The notes under the pieces: generated by a model
What the model saw: the letters and a program-made list of their open reading frames with translations, nothing else
What the model was told of the DNA's origin: nothing
Databases searched by the model: none
Source: a bacterium
Lineage (GTDB): Bacteria > CAIWAD01
DNA: 64,000 nucleotides
NCBI GenBank assembly: GCA_030429345.1
Contig: JAUIFJ010000005.1
Span: 1-64,000 of the forward strand
Reading direction: 5' to 3'
Made by a program: the position numbers and the translations under genes
Part shown: one piece after another, positions 1 to 9,214 of the stretch
Layout of the letters: the number at the start of each line of letters is the position of its first letter
Numbering within the stretch: position 1 is the stretch's first letter

Positions 1-2
1 GT

Positions 3-3000
3 CAGGCTGCCGGGGCCGTTGAAGTACTCGGGAACGCCCTCGTACTGTACGACAAAGAGATCCCCGGCGGCCTCGTAGCTCACCGTGCCGCCCTGGCTGG
101 GATTCAGGTCGTCCCAGAAGAAGGCGATCAGGTTGTTGGGCGTACCGCCCTGGGGCAGGGGCCCGCCGAAATTCCCGAGCGAGTTCATGCCGTCGGCGGA
201 GAAGCCGATGATGCCGTTCGAGCCGACGATGACCTGGGAATAGTCGTTTCCGTAGTGGTTCCAGGTGAATCCAAGATCCAGGGGCTCGGACGAGGAGTCG
301 TCGCCGAGGGCCAGCGGGACCGGATTCTCCATCGTGTACCAGTCGTATTCCACCTGGCCGTCGGCGTCGGTCGTGCTCCAGAAATAGCCGTAGCCGTCCG
401 GGCCGCCCTGCACCAGCTGGACGTTCAGCAGGACCGTGCCATCCTGGCCCAGGTCCGTATTGCCATTGGAAGTGACGGTCATCGTGCTGATTGTCTGTGA
501 GACAGCCGGGATCTCCGGCACCTCGATCTCCATCTCGATCTCGAGGCTCTCGCCGGCGGGAACCGTCGGTGTGACAAAAACCGGCGTGCCGTCGATCATC
601 GCCTGGACGCCGAAGCCGTCGGCGTTGTCGGCGAAGAGCGTGTAGCTGTCATCGCTCAGGCCCACATTGTCGATGGTGAAGGTGGCGACGACGGTCTCCT
701 CCGGCGTGCCCAGCAGGGGCTCGGAGTCGCTGACGGCGAACCAGTAGTCGGGGGGCGGGGCGAGCGTGATCAGGAAGCTGCTCTGCTCGGCGGGCACCAG
801 GGGCAGGGCATTGACCGTGATCGGCATGCCGATGGTCCCGTCCTCGTTCTCCAGGCCGATGGTGCAGCCGGCGACATCCAGCCCGCCCTCCAGGGCCTCG
901 TAGTTCAGCCAGATCTCGCCATTGTCGGTGTCAATCACGACCTGGGCCGTGATCGCTCCCTCGCCGCCGAACTCCGGCACGGTGTCGAAGGTCATCACCC
1001 AGAGGCCGTCCTCGGTCTCGCCCGTATACACGGTGCCGCCGGCGCTCGGGTTCAGGTCGTCCCAGAACCAGGCGATCAGGGCGTTGGGAGTGGCCTCGTT
1101 GGGCAGGTCCGTGTTGCCCAGGCTGAACATGCCGTCCTCTGCGAAGCTCAGCATGCCGTTGGAGCCGATGTAAATCGAGTTGTAGGCGCCGCCGTAGAAG
1201 GTCACGCCGCCCGGCAGATCGTAGGGACCTGCGTAGGAATCGTCCGTCAGGACCACGGGAACGCGATCCTCTTCCGGAAGATCGATCCAGGCATACTCGG
1301 GGCCTTCGGCGGAGAGGCTGCTGATCCAGGAGTTGCCCCAGGCATCTGCACCGCCAGTCGGGACGATGGTGACGCTCACCGTCATGGTGGCGCAGGCCTG
1401 GTCGTCCATCTGGCTGCAGGCTGTCACGCTGAAGCCCTCCTGGACGACGCCGGGATCCTCGCCCACGGTCATCCGGATCCCGACGGTCGCGCTGTCCAGG
1501 GGATCCACGGGGCCGATGCTGCTGATCTCATCGCCTTCCTCGTCGATCAGGGAGTATTGCAGCTGCTGGCCCTCGTCATTGATGACAAGATCGTAGCTGT
1601 CAACCAGGAGGCCGCTGTTGTAGACCGAGAACCAGGCTTCGTAAACGCCGTCTTCCGCGCCCACGACGTCCAGGTTCTCGCTGATGTCCACGGCATAGTC
1701 CGGGGGCGGAGCCAGGTCGTAGCGCACGGTCCATTCGGCGGCCGGCTGGCCGGGCGTGCCATCGAAAATGACCTGCAGGCCGTCCGTTCCGTCCGCATTC
1801 TCCATGCCGATCGTGCACTCGTTCAACAGGATGCCGTCATCGAGCGCGGCCATGTTGGCGAAGATCTTCTGCTGCTCGAAATCGAATACGGCCTGCACCG
1901 TGACATTGCCCGGACCCGCCGGGTACTCGATCACCGCGTCGTAGGTAACGACGAAGCGGCCCGTCTCGTCATTGCCCGAGTAGACCTGGCCGCCATCGGC
2001 GGGGTCCAGGTCGTCCCAGAAAAGGGCGATCAGGTTGTTGGGAGTGCCGGCAACCGGCAGGGCCGTGTTGCCGAGGGAGGTCATGAAGTCCGGCGAGAAC
2101 CCGACGATGCCGTTGCTGCCGATGTAGACATCCGTGTAGGGATCGCCGTAGTAGCTGATCACGCCGTTCATCGGGATCGGCCCCACCTGGCCATCATCGG
2201 ACAAGATGTGATACTCGCGGTCCTCCTCCGCCAGCTCGACCCAGAAGAACTCCTGGTCGCCGCCGGCGCTGGAGACCCAGGTATTGCCGAAGGCGTCCGG
2301 GCCGCCGCCCGCGGCATTGAAGACCTGCGTGGTGACGGGCAGCGTACGGCTGGCCTCGCCGTTGTCCGAGGTGACGGTCACCGTGGCCAGGTCCGTCGAA
2401 GTGGGCGTTTCCTCCGGCACCGTGCCGCTCACGTGCACCTCGAAGGCCTCGCCCGGCTGCAGGATGCCCGTGTTCGCTACCGGGCTGCCGTTGTGCAACA
2501 GCACGAAATCGATCAGATCCGTCTCGATGGACAGGCTGTAGCTGTTCTCCAGCAGGCCCGCATTGAAGATCTGGAAGGAATCCAGCAGCTCGACGCCGGG
2601 CGTCGTGTTGAAGGTGATCGCGTCAGGCGCAAGACTGAGAGCATAGTCGGGCGGGGGTGCCAGGTTGTACTGGATCGTCGTATTGGCGCTGGGCGCAAAG
2701 GGCGTGCCGTCAAAGAAGACCTGCAGGGCATCCTCGCCGCCGGGGCTTTCAATGCCGCCGGTGCAGCTCAACAGGTTCATGTCCTCGCTGAAGTTCTGGT
2801 AATTGGCGTAGACAATGTTGTTCTCGAAGTCGACCACTGCCTGCACGGTGACATTCGCCGGACCGGCGGGGAAGATATTCAGCTCTTGCCAGGTAACCAC
2901 CAGGCGGCCGCCTTCGTCGACGCCCCAATAGTGCTCGCCGGCCGCCAGCGGGGCGAAGTCATCCCAGAAGACATAGATCTGGGCATTGGGCGCGGCCGCG

Positions 3001-3626
3001 TTGGGAAGCGCTGAATTGGTCCACTGCTGCATCTGCTCTTCGGCGAAACCGAAAAAGCCCTTGGCGGAGATCCAGAAGGTGGTGTAGCTCTCGCCGTAGA
3101 AGGAAAGCGGCGCCGGCATTTCGAAGGGGCCTTCGTAGCTGTCGTTGCCGCCCGGGAAAGTCAGCACGTTGCGGTCTTCCGCGGGCAGGTCCACCCAGAA
3201 GAACTCGGGGCCGCCTTCGTCACCGGTCATGATCCAGGTATTGCCGAAGAGGTCCGGTCCCCCTTCATCCACCTGCTGCCCCTTGGGCTGCACTTGTCCT
3301 TCCGCTTCCTCGGTCAGCAGCTGGCGCTGGCTTCGCGTGAGCGGCAGCCCGGCATCGAGCTGTTTCCGTGCCTCGCGAAGCTGCAGCAGACGCTCGGCCC
3401 GCGCTGCAGCGGCTTGCTTCTCGGCCATCTCATGGGAAGTCAAAGCGGAACTCGTCAAACGGGGCGATTGAAGAGCCTGCTGCTTCTCCTGCATCTCGGC
3501 CGGACTCAAGCCGGGAACGGTTTGCGCAGGCGCCTCCTTCTTCAACGATACATCGTTCGCCAGGGCCGTACTGGCACACAAGGCCAGACTTGCCGCCGCA
3601 AACAGGAATGCGGAACCTTTGGACAT
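3..3626 (-). CDS. Giant exported multi-module beta-rich protein (C-terminus beyond window)
   Basis: The frame stays open from an ATG at 3626 to the left edge, giving about 1208 residues without a stop. The start is chosen because GGAG lies 8 nt upstream; an in-frame ATG at 3632 sits on top of that site. A signal peptide (MSKGSAFLFAAASLALCAST) is followed by an Ala/Gln/Arg-rich helical stretch. Four modules of about 318 residues then begin near residues 120, 438, 755 and 1073, each opening with a GGPDxFGNTW-like motif. Each module has a half with SNG.IGF, FWDDL.P..GG and a closing CTxGxEN motif, which I infer is nidogen-like, and a half resembling an Ig-like beta domain. It is collinear with the paralogue at 3892-9081. 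A surface or secreted role is inferred; no enzymatic motif is seen. Confidence 0.85.
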   Translation of the reverse strand, partial: MSKGSAFLFAAASLALCASTALANDVSLKKEAPAQTVPGLSPAEMQEKQQALQSPRLTSSALTSHEMAEKQAAAARAERLLQLREARKQLDAGLPLTRSQRQLLTEEAEGQVQPKGQQVDEGGPDLFGNTWIMTGDEGGPEFFWVDLPAEDRNVLTFPGGNDSYEGPFEMPAPLSFYGESYTTFWISAKGFFGFAEEQMQQWTNSALPNAAAPNAQIYVFWDDFAPLAAGEHYWGVDEGGRLVVTWQELNIFPAGPANVTVQAVVDFENNIVYANYQNFSEDMNLLSCTGGIESPGGEDALQVFFDGTPFAPSANTTIQYNLAPPPDYALSLAPDAITFNTTPGVELLDSFQIFNAGLLENSYSLSIETDLIDFVLLHNGSPVANTGILQPGEAFEVHVSGTVPEETPTSTDLATVTVTSDNGEASRTLPVTTQVFNAAGGGPDAFGNTWVSSAGGDQEFFWVELAEEDREYHILSDDGQVGPIPMNGVISYYGDPYTDVYIGSNGIVGFSPDFMTSLGNTALPVAGTPNNLIALFWDDLDPADGGQVYSGNDETGRFVVTYDAVIEYPAGPGNVTVQAVFDFEQQKIFANMAALDDGILLNECTIGMENADGTDGLQVIFDGTPGQPAAEWTVRYDLAPPPDYAVDISENLDVVGAEDGVYEAWFSVYNSGLLVDSYDLVINDEGQQLQYSLIDEEGDEISSIGPVDPLDSATVGIRMTVGEDPGVVQEGFSVTACSQMDDQACATMTVSVTIVPTGGADAWGNSWISSLSAEGPEYAWIDLPEEDRVPVVLTDDSYAGPYDLPGGVTFYGGAYNSIYIGSNGMLSFAEDGMFSLGNTDLPNEATPNALIAWFWDDLNPSAGGTVYTGETEDGLWVMTFDTVPEFGGEGAITAQVVIDTDNGEIWLNYEALEGGLDVAGCTIGLENEDGTIGMPITVNALPLVPAEQSSFLITLAPPPDYWFAVSDSEPLLGTPEETVVATFTIDNVGLSDDSYTLFADNADGFGVQAMIDGTPVFVTPTVPAGESLEIEMEIEVPEIPAVSQTISTMTVTSNGNTDLGQDGTVLLNVQLVQGGPDGYGYFWSTTDADGQVEYDWYTMENPVPLALGDDSSSEPLDLGFTWNHYGNDYSQVIVGSNGIIGFSADGMNSLGNFGGPLPQGGTPNNLIAFFWDDLNPSQGGTVSYEAAGDLFVVQYEGVPEYFNGPGSL

Positions 3627-3836
3627 GTGCATTTCTCCGAAAATGAAGCCCGCGGCAGGAGGGGGGAATCACCGGTCGCCAGGACCGGGTGAATCGGGTC
3701 CTGCTACCATCTGAGGCCGTGATTGGATCGCTGTACTGGACGCATGAACCCGGAAAATACCATTCCCCGCCAAAGAGCAATAGAGGAAAGGGCTGCCAGA
3801 GAAGGCGGACGACTCATTCCGGGAAGCCGGCAGAGA

Positions 3837-3868
3837 AGAAAAAACCCCTGCCGCTGAGGCGACAGGGG
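3837..3868 (-). terminator. Rho-independent terminator after the 1729-aa exported protein
   Basis: Read on the minus strand, a 10-bp stem (CCCCTGTCGC paired with GCGGCAGGGG, one G-U pair) with a CTCA loop is followed by six T residues. It lies about 25 nt after the stop codon at 3892 and separates the two giant paralogues. Confidence 0.85.
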
Positions 3869-3891
3869 GGCGGATTGAACGCAGGCCAGGC

Positions 3892-6800
3892 TCACTTCAT
3901 CAGCATCATCTTCCGCGTATCGCTGAAGAGGGGGCGGCCGTCGCGGTCCGAGACCTGCAGACGGTAGAAGTAGACGCCGCTCGACAGGGACGAGCCGTCG
4001 AAGCGCACGTCGTGGTAGCCCGCGGGTCGCATGCCCGCCACCAGGCGCTCCTGGTGCTGGCCGATCAGGTTGTAGACATCCAGCTGCACACGCCCGGCCG
4101 TCGGCAGGGCGAAACGGATCACCGTGCTGGGGTTGAAGGGATTGGGGTAATTCACCGCCAGGGCGAAGTCTTCCGGCAGTTCGAAGGGACTGACATCCAC
4201 GCCCAGGTCGCAGGGTGCGCGGTAGAGATCCACGGGCTGCGCCAGGCCTGTGGTGGAACTGATGTAGAGCAGGCCGTCCTCGCTCAGCGCCAGGCCGGCG
4301 CCGTCGGCCAGGCCGCTGGGGCAGAAGTCGCCCCGGGCGTCCAGGTCGCCGTTCTGCAGATCCAGGAAGCATTCCACGTCGCCCGTCGCGGCGTTGAAGG
4401 CCACCAGCTGGTCTGTTCCCTCATGGTAGTCCAGTCCGGCCGCGCCGCTGCCGAAGGGCGTGCTCCAGGGCACGGCCGTCACGCTCAGTCCGACCGGGTT
4501 GGAGGCGTCGGCCACGTCCACGCGCACCAGCTCGTCGAAACCGCCGTGGCTGCACATCACCCAGAGGAGCTCGTTGTCGGCGTCGAAGGCCAGACCGGTC
4601 GAGAAGCGGCCCGTGGAAGGCTGCAGCAGGTCAATGGCGTAGTCGCCGATCTCCTCGCCCTCGCTGTCGACGTGATACAGTCCCTGCTCGTGGGTCAGCC
4701 AGATGCTGCCGTCGCGGTTGTCTACGGCGATTCCGCGGTAGTCCGGACCGCCGGGCAGGACCATGATCTCGCCGACCTCGCCCTCCTCCGTGTCCAGCGT
4801 CGCCATGCGGTTGACGCCGTGCGCCATCCAGATCACGGTCTCGCCGTCGATCCACTCGCCGTCGGAGAGACTCTGCATGCCGAAGAGGCCGTTGCCGGTC
4901 AGGTTCTGCGTCACCTGGTGCATGTGGTTGCAGCTGGCGCTGGTAAGGATGTTGACCTCGGCGAAGGCAGAAGCGTCCATGGTCGAGCTGACCGTGACGA
5001 GAGCCTGGTCGGTGAAGCTGGCCGGCTCCTCGGGGACGTAATGTCTCACGCCCAGCAGGAAGACCTCGTCGTAGGCCAGTTCCGGCACCTGCGTGATCTC
5101 GGCCCAGTCGTTCCCGACATCGTGGAAGCTGACGTCCCAGGCATTGGCCTCGACCGCCAGTTCGAAGGTCGAGTTGTTCTCGCCGCGGTTCTCGACCTCC
5201 AGCTCGTACTCGGCCGTGCCGCCGTTGATGCCGATGCCGGTGATCTCGTCCGGATCCACGTCGACGGCATAGGGGCCGCTGGGACCGATCACATTGAAGC
5301 CGAACCAGATGGCGCTGCCGTCGGTCGGCGTCCAGCCGCTGCCGTTGTAGTAGGCGGAGAAGCCCTGGCTGCCGCCGGCGCCCTCCTGTCCGATCGTCGC
5401 GATGCCCAGGTCGATGCCGTTGGCCAGGGACTGGTAGTTGATCCGGATCGCCTCCTCGTCCTGGTCCAGGATGACCTGGGCCGTCAGGCTGCCGGGGCCG
5501 TTGAAGTACTCGGGAACGCCCTCGTACTGTACGACAAAGAGATCCCCGGCGGCCTCGTAGCTCACCGTGCCGCCCTGGCTGGGATTCAGGTCGTCCCAGA
5601 AGAAGGCGACCAGGTTGCTGGGCGATGCAGGGGCGGGCAGCTCCTGGTTTCCCAGGGAGGTCATGCTCTGCGGATCGAAGCCGATGTAGCCGTTGCTGGC
5701 AATGTAGACCTGCGTCACCTCATTGCCGTAGTGGTTCCAGGTGAATCCGAGGTCGAAGGGTCCGTCGAAGTCGTCGTCGCCCAGGGTGACGACGACAGGG
5801 TTCTGCATCGTGTGCCAGTTGTACTCCACCTGCCCGTCGGCGTCCGTCGTGCTCCAGTAGTAGCCGTAGGCGTCCGGGCCACCCTGGACCAGCTGGATCA
5901 CCGTGGTGACGTTCCCGTCGCGAGAGAGCTCCGTGTTTCCGTTCGAGGTCGCCAGCAGGCTGCTGAGGGTTTGTGCCACAGGGGCCACTTCGGGGATCTC
6001 GATCGCCAGGTCGATCTCGATCATGCCGCCCGGCGCGACCTCCGGAGTGACCGTGGTCGGCGTGCCGTTGATCTCGGTCCAGACCTCGAAGCCGTCGGGA
6101 TTGTCCGCGAAAAGCGTGTAGCTGTCGGCCGCCTCGCCCACATTGTACAGCGTGAAGGTGCCGCGCACGACCTCTTCCGCCTGGCCGTATACGGGATTCG
6201 GACTCTCCAGCGCGAACCAGAATTCTGGCGGAGGCGCAAGGGCGTAGCGGATCGTCGTCTCGTCCGAAGGCACGAGCGGCTCCCCGTTGAAGGTCACGGG
6301 CAGGGCGACGGTGCCGTCCTCGTTCTCCAGGCCGATGGTGCAGCTCAACAGGTTCATGTCGTTGCTGAACTCGGCGTAGTTGGCGTAGATCGCGTCGTTG
6401 TCGAAATCGATCACCGCCTGGATGGTCACATTGGCCGGCCCGCTGGGGAAGGTGTTCAGGTTCTCCCAGGAAACGACCAGCCGCCCCTCCTCATCCGTGC
6501 CGTAGTAGTGCTGGCCGCCGGACTGGGGCGCAAAGTCGTCCCAGAAGACATAGATCTGCGCGTTGGGCGCGAAGGTTGTGGGGATTTCCGTGTTGGTCCA
6601 GGTCTGCATGTTGTCTGGAATGAAGCCCAGGAAGCCCTTGGCGCTGACATAGAACTGGGTATACGCGCCGTCGTAGAACACCAGGGTCTCGGGCAGGTCG
6701 AAGGGACCGTCGAAGCTGTCGTTCCCGTTGGGGAAGGTGATCGGCACACGGTCTTCCTCGGGCAGGTCGACCCAGAAGTACTCCGGCCCGTTCTCGGCCA

Positions 6801-9081
6801 GGCTGCTGGTCCAGGTGTTGCCCCAGGTATCGCTGCCGGCCACCGGGATGATGCGACTGGCGACCTCCATCAGATCGCAGATTTCCCCGTCCTGCTGGCT
6901 GCAGGCGCTCAAGCTGAAGAACTCCTCCAGCACGGGCGGATCCTCGGGGACGGTCATCCTCAGGCCGATGGTCGCGCTTTCGAAAGAGGCGATCGGGCCG
7001 ATACTCGAGATCTCGTTGCCCTCATCATCAATGATGGCGTACTCCAGGAGCTGTCCCTGGTCCGTGATCTGCAGGTCGAAGCTCTCCTCGCTCTGGCCTG
7101 TGTTGGTCAGCTCGAAGAAGTGCTCGAAGACACCGTCCGCGGCGCCGGTAAGCGCAAGGCTCGTCGGCAGATCGACCCCGAAACCCGACTGCGCCAGGTC
7201 GAACTGGATCGTCCATTCGGGCTGCGGCACGCCGGGATCGCCGTTGAACAGCACGCCCAGGCCGTCGCTGCCGTCGCTGTTCTCGATGCCGACCGTGCAA
7301 CTTGCTACATCCAGGCCCTCTTCGAAGGCGGCGTAGTTCAGGCGAATCTGCTGGTTCTCGAAATCGAAAGCCACCTGGGCCGTCAGGCTGCCGGCGCCGC
7401 CCAGAGCGGACACGCCGTCCCAGGTGACGACGAAGATGCCGTCATCGTCGGTTCCCGTATACACCTGCCCGCCCAGCGTGGGATCCAGGTCGTCCCAGAA
7501 GAGGGCGATCAGGTTGTTCGGCGTTCCCTCCAGGGGAATCCCCATGTTGAAGAAGGATGTCATGCTGACTTCGTCGAAGCCGACAAGGCCGTTGCTGCCC
7601 ACATAGATCTCGTCGTACAAGGTGCCATAGAAATTGACCAGGCCGCCGAGCTCGAGCGGGCCGGCCACCTCATCGTCCCCCAGCTCCAGCACCTCGCGCA
7701 CCTCTTCCTGGATCTCGATCCAGCCGTAGTCCAGGTCCCCCCCGAGGCTCGAGATCCAGGTATTGCCGAAGGCATCCGGTCCGCCGCCTTCGGGATTGAA
7801 GACGCTGGCCTGCACGGGCAGGCCCAGGCTGAACTCGCCGCTGTCCGATGCCACGGTCACGATGGCCTCGTCGACGGTGGTCGGATGATCGCCGGGAACC
7901 GTCGCCGACAGATGGACGAGGAAGGACTCGTCCGGCTGCATCACGCCCGTGTTGGCCACGGGCGATCCGTCGTGGAGCAGCGTATACGGAATCAGCCCGT
8001 TCTCGACGGAAAGGGAGAAGCTTTCGGCCAGCAGGCCCGTATTGTATACGAGAAAGGAGTCCGCGAGCACGGCCGCCGGAACCGTATTCAAGAAGATCTC
8101 CGTCGGGTCCACCGCGCAGGCGTAGTCCGGGGGCGGCGACAGGTCGAAGCGGATCGTCGTCTGCTCCTGCGGGGCGAAGGGCGCTCCGTCGGACAGCACT
8201 TCCAGGCCGATGCTGCCGTCCCCGTTCTCGATGCCGACGGTGCAGGAATTGGGATCCATGCCGTTCGAGAAGGAGTCGTGATTCACGAAGACCGCCTCCT
8301 GCTCGAAATCGACTACGATCTGGACCGTAACATTGGCGGGGCCCGCAGGAAAGGTGTTGAGCCCTTCCCAGGACACGACCAGGCGGCCCTCCTCGTCGGT
8401 GCCGTAGTAGTGCTCGCCGCCGGACAGGGGCGCGAAATCGTCCCAGTAGGCGTAGATCTGCGCGTTGGGAGCGAAGCCGTCGGGAATCGGGCCGTTGATC
8501 CAGCTCTGCATGTTTTCGGAGTTGAAGCCGATGTAGCCCTTGGCGGAGACATAGAACTGGGTGTAGGTTTCACCGTAAAAGGACAGGGGCTGGGGAAGCT
8601 CGAAGGGGCCGTCGAAACTGTCGTTGCCGCCGGGAAAGGGAATCGTGATACGATCCTCGAGCGGCAGGTCGACCCAGAAGTACTCCGGTCCGCCCTCGTC
8701 GCCGGTCATGATCCAGGTGTTGCCGAAGGCGTCGGGGCCGCCCTCGTCGACCTGTGCGCCCTTGGGCTGCACGCTCCGCACGGCGTGTTCGTCGAGCAGG
8801 CGATGCTGGCTTTCGCTGATCGGCAGGTTCTGGGCCAGGCGTTCCCGCGCCTTGCGCAGTTGCCGCTGCAGTTCCAGCTCGCGCAGGGCACGGGCCTTCT
8901 CCGCGCGCTCGGCGGGGCTCAGACCGTCCGCCGACAGCGCTTCGGCCTGCAGTTGGCGGGATCGCCGCTCGGGGAACCCGGCAGAGTCTTCCTTTTTCTG
9001 GCTCGCCTGCAGGGGCGCGGCGAGTGTCCCTACCAACAGAAGGCCACCAAGAGCCAAGGGAAACAGTTGTCCAGGATGCAT
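3892..9081 (-). CDS. Giant exported four-module protein with propeller-like domain and C-terminal sorting domain
   Basis: The protein is 1729 residues from an ATG at 9081, chosen because GGAG lies 6 nt upstream and a clear signal peptide follows (MHPGQLFPLALGGLLLVGTL...QAS); an upstream in-frame start at 9144 would bury that peptide. After an Arg/Glu-rich helical region, four ~318-residue modules begin near residues 113, 430, 747 and 1065, with GGPDAFGNTW, FWDDF/L and CTIGxEN motifs. Residues ~1385-1620 look like a beta-propeller-type repeat region (GIAVDNRDGSIWLT, GLAFDADNELLWV). The last ~95 residues form the NYPNPFNPSTVIRFALP...GVYFYRL domain used for type IX-like sorting or anchoring in FCB bacteria. 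It is a tandem paralogue of the gene to its left. Function is unknown; surface adhesin or structural protein is an inference. Confidence 0.92.
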   Translation of the reverse strand: MHPGQLFPLALGGLLLVGTLAAPLQASQKKEDSAGFPERRSRQLQAEALSADGLSPAERAEKARALRELELQRQLRKARERLAQNLPISESQHRLLDEHAVRSVQPKGAQVDEGGPDAFGNTWIMTGDEGGPEYFWVDLPLEDRITIPFPGGNDSFDGPFELPQPLSFYGETYTQFYVSAKGYIGFNSENMQSWINGPIPDGFAPNAQIYAYWDDFAPLSGGEHYYGTDEEGRLVVSWEGLNTFPAGPANVTVQIVVDFEQEAVFVNHDSFSNGMDPNSCTVGIENGDGSIGLEVLSDGAPFAPQEQTTIRFDLSPPPDYACAVDPTEIFLNTVPAAVLADSFLVYNTGLLAESFSLSVENGLIPYTLLHDGSPVANTGVMQPDESFLVHLSATVPGDHPTTVDEAIVTVASDSGEFSLGLPVQASVFNPEGGGPDAFGNTWISSLGGDLDYGWIEIQEEVREVLELGDDEVAGPLELGGLVNFYGTLYDEIYVGSNGLVGFDEVSMTSFFNMGIPLEGTPNNLIALFWDDLDPTLGGQVYTGTDDDGIFVVTWDGVSALGGAGSLTAQVAFDFENQQIRLNYAAFEEGLDVASCTVGIENSDGSDGLGVLFNGDPGVPQPEWTIQFDLAQSGFGVDLPTSLALTGAADGVFEHFFELTNTGQSEESFDLQITDQGQLLEYAIIDDEGNEISSIGPIASFESATIGLRMTVPEDPPVLEEFFSLSACSQQDGEICDLMEVASRIIPVAGSDTWGNTWTSSLAENGPEYFWVDLPEEDRVPITFPNGNDSFDGPFDLPETLVFYDGAYTQFYVSAKGFLGFIPDNMQTWTNTEIPTTFAPNAQIYVFWDDFAPQSGGQHYYGTDEEGRLVVSWENLNTFPSGPANVTIQAVIDFDNDAIYANYAEFSNDMNLLSCTIGLENEDGTVALPVTFNGEPLVPSDETTIRYALAPPPEFWFALESPNPVYGQAEEVVRGTFTLYNVGEAADSYTLFADNPDGFEVWTEINGTPTTVTPEVAPGGMIEIDLAIEIPEVAPVAQTLSSLLATSNGNTELSRDGNVTTVIQLVQGGPDAYGYYWSTTDADGQVEYNWHTMQNPVVVTLGDDDFDGPFDLGFTWNHYGNEVTQVYIASNGYIGFDPQSMTSLGNQELPAPASPSNLVAFFWDDLNPSQGGTVSYEAAGDLFVVQYEGVPEYFNGPGSLTAQVILDQDEEAIRINYQSLANGIDLGIATIGQEGAGGSQGFSAYYNGSGWTPTDGSAIWFGFNVIGPSGPYAVDVDPDEITGIGINGGTAEYELEVENRGENNSTFELAVEANAWDVSFHDVGNDWAEITQVPELAYDEVFLLGVRHYVPEEPASFTDQALVTVSSTMDASAFAEVNILTSASCNHMHQVTQNLTGNGLFGMQSLSDGEWIDGETVIWMAHGVNRMATLDTEEGEVGEIMVLPGGPDYRGIAVDNRDGSIWLTHEQGLYHVDSEGEEIGDYAIDLLQPSTGRFSTGLAFDADNELLWVMCSHGGFDELVRVDVADASNPVGLSVTAVPWSTPFGSGAAGLDYHEGTDQLVAFNAATGDVECFLDLQNGDLDARGDFCPSGLADGAGLALSEDGLLYISSTTGLAQPVDLYRAPCDLGVDVSPFELPEDFALAVNYPNPFNPSTVIRFALPTAGRVQLDVYNLIGQHQERLVAGMRPAGYHDVRFDGSSLSSGVYFYRLQVSDRDGRPLFSDTRKMMLMK

Positions 9082-9214
9082 TGTGTACTCCAATTTTGGA
9101 AGTCGCTCGTTCAGGCCTTCCGGGCGCATCCGAAAGGAATGCACCGATTGCTGTCGCCGGGAACTGCGGCAGGTCCTGCCGGCAGAGTCCGGGCCGGCAC
9201 CTTGTGTATGTGTA

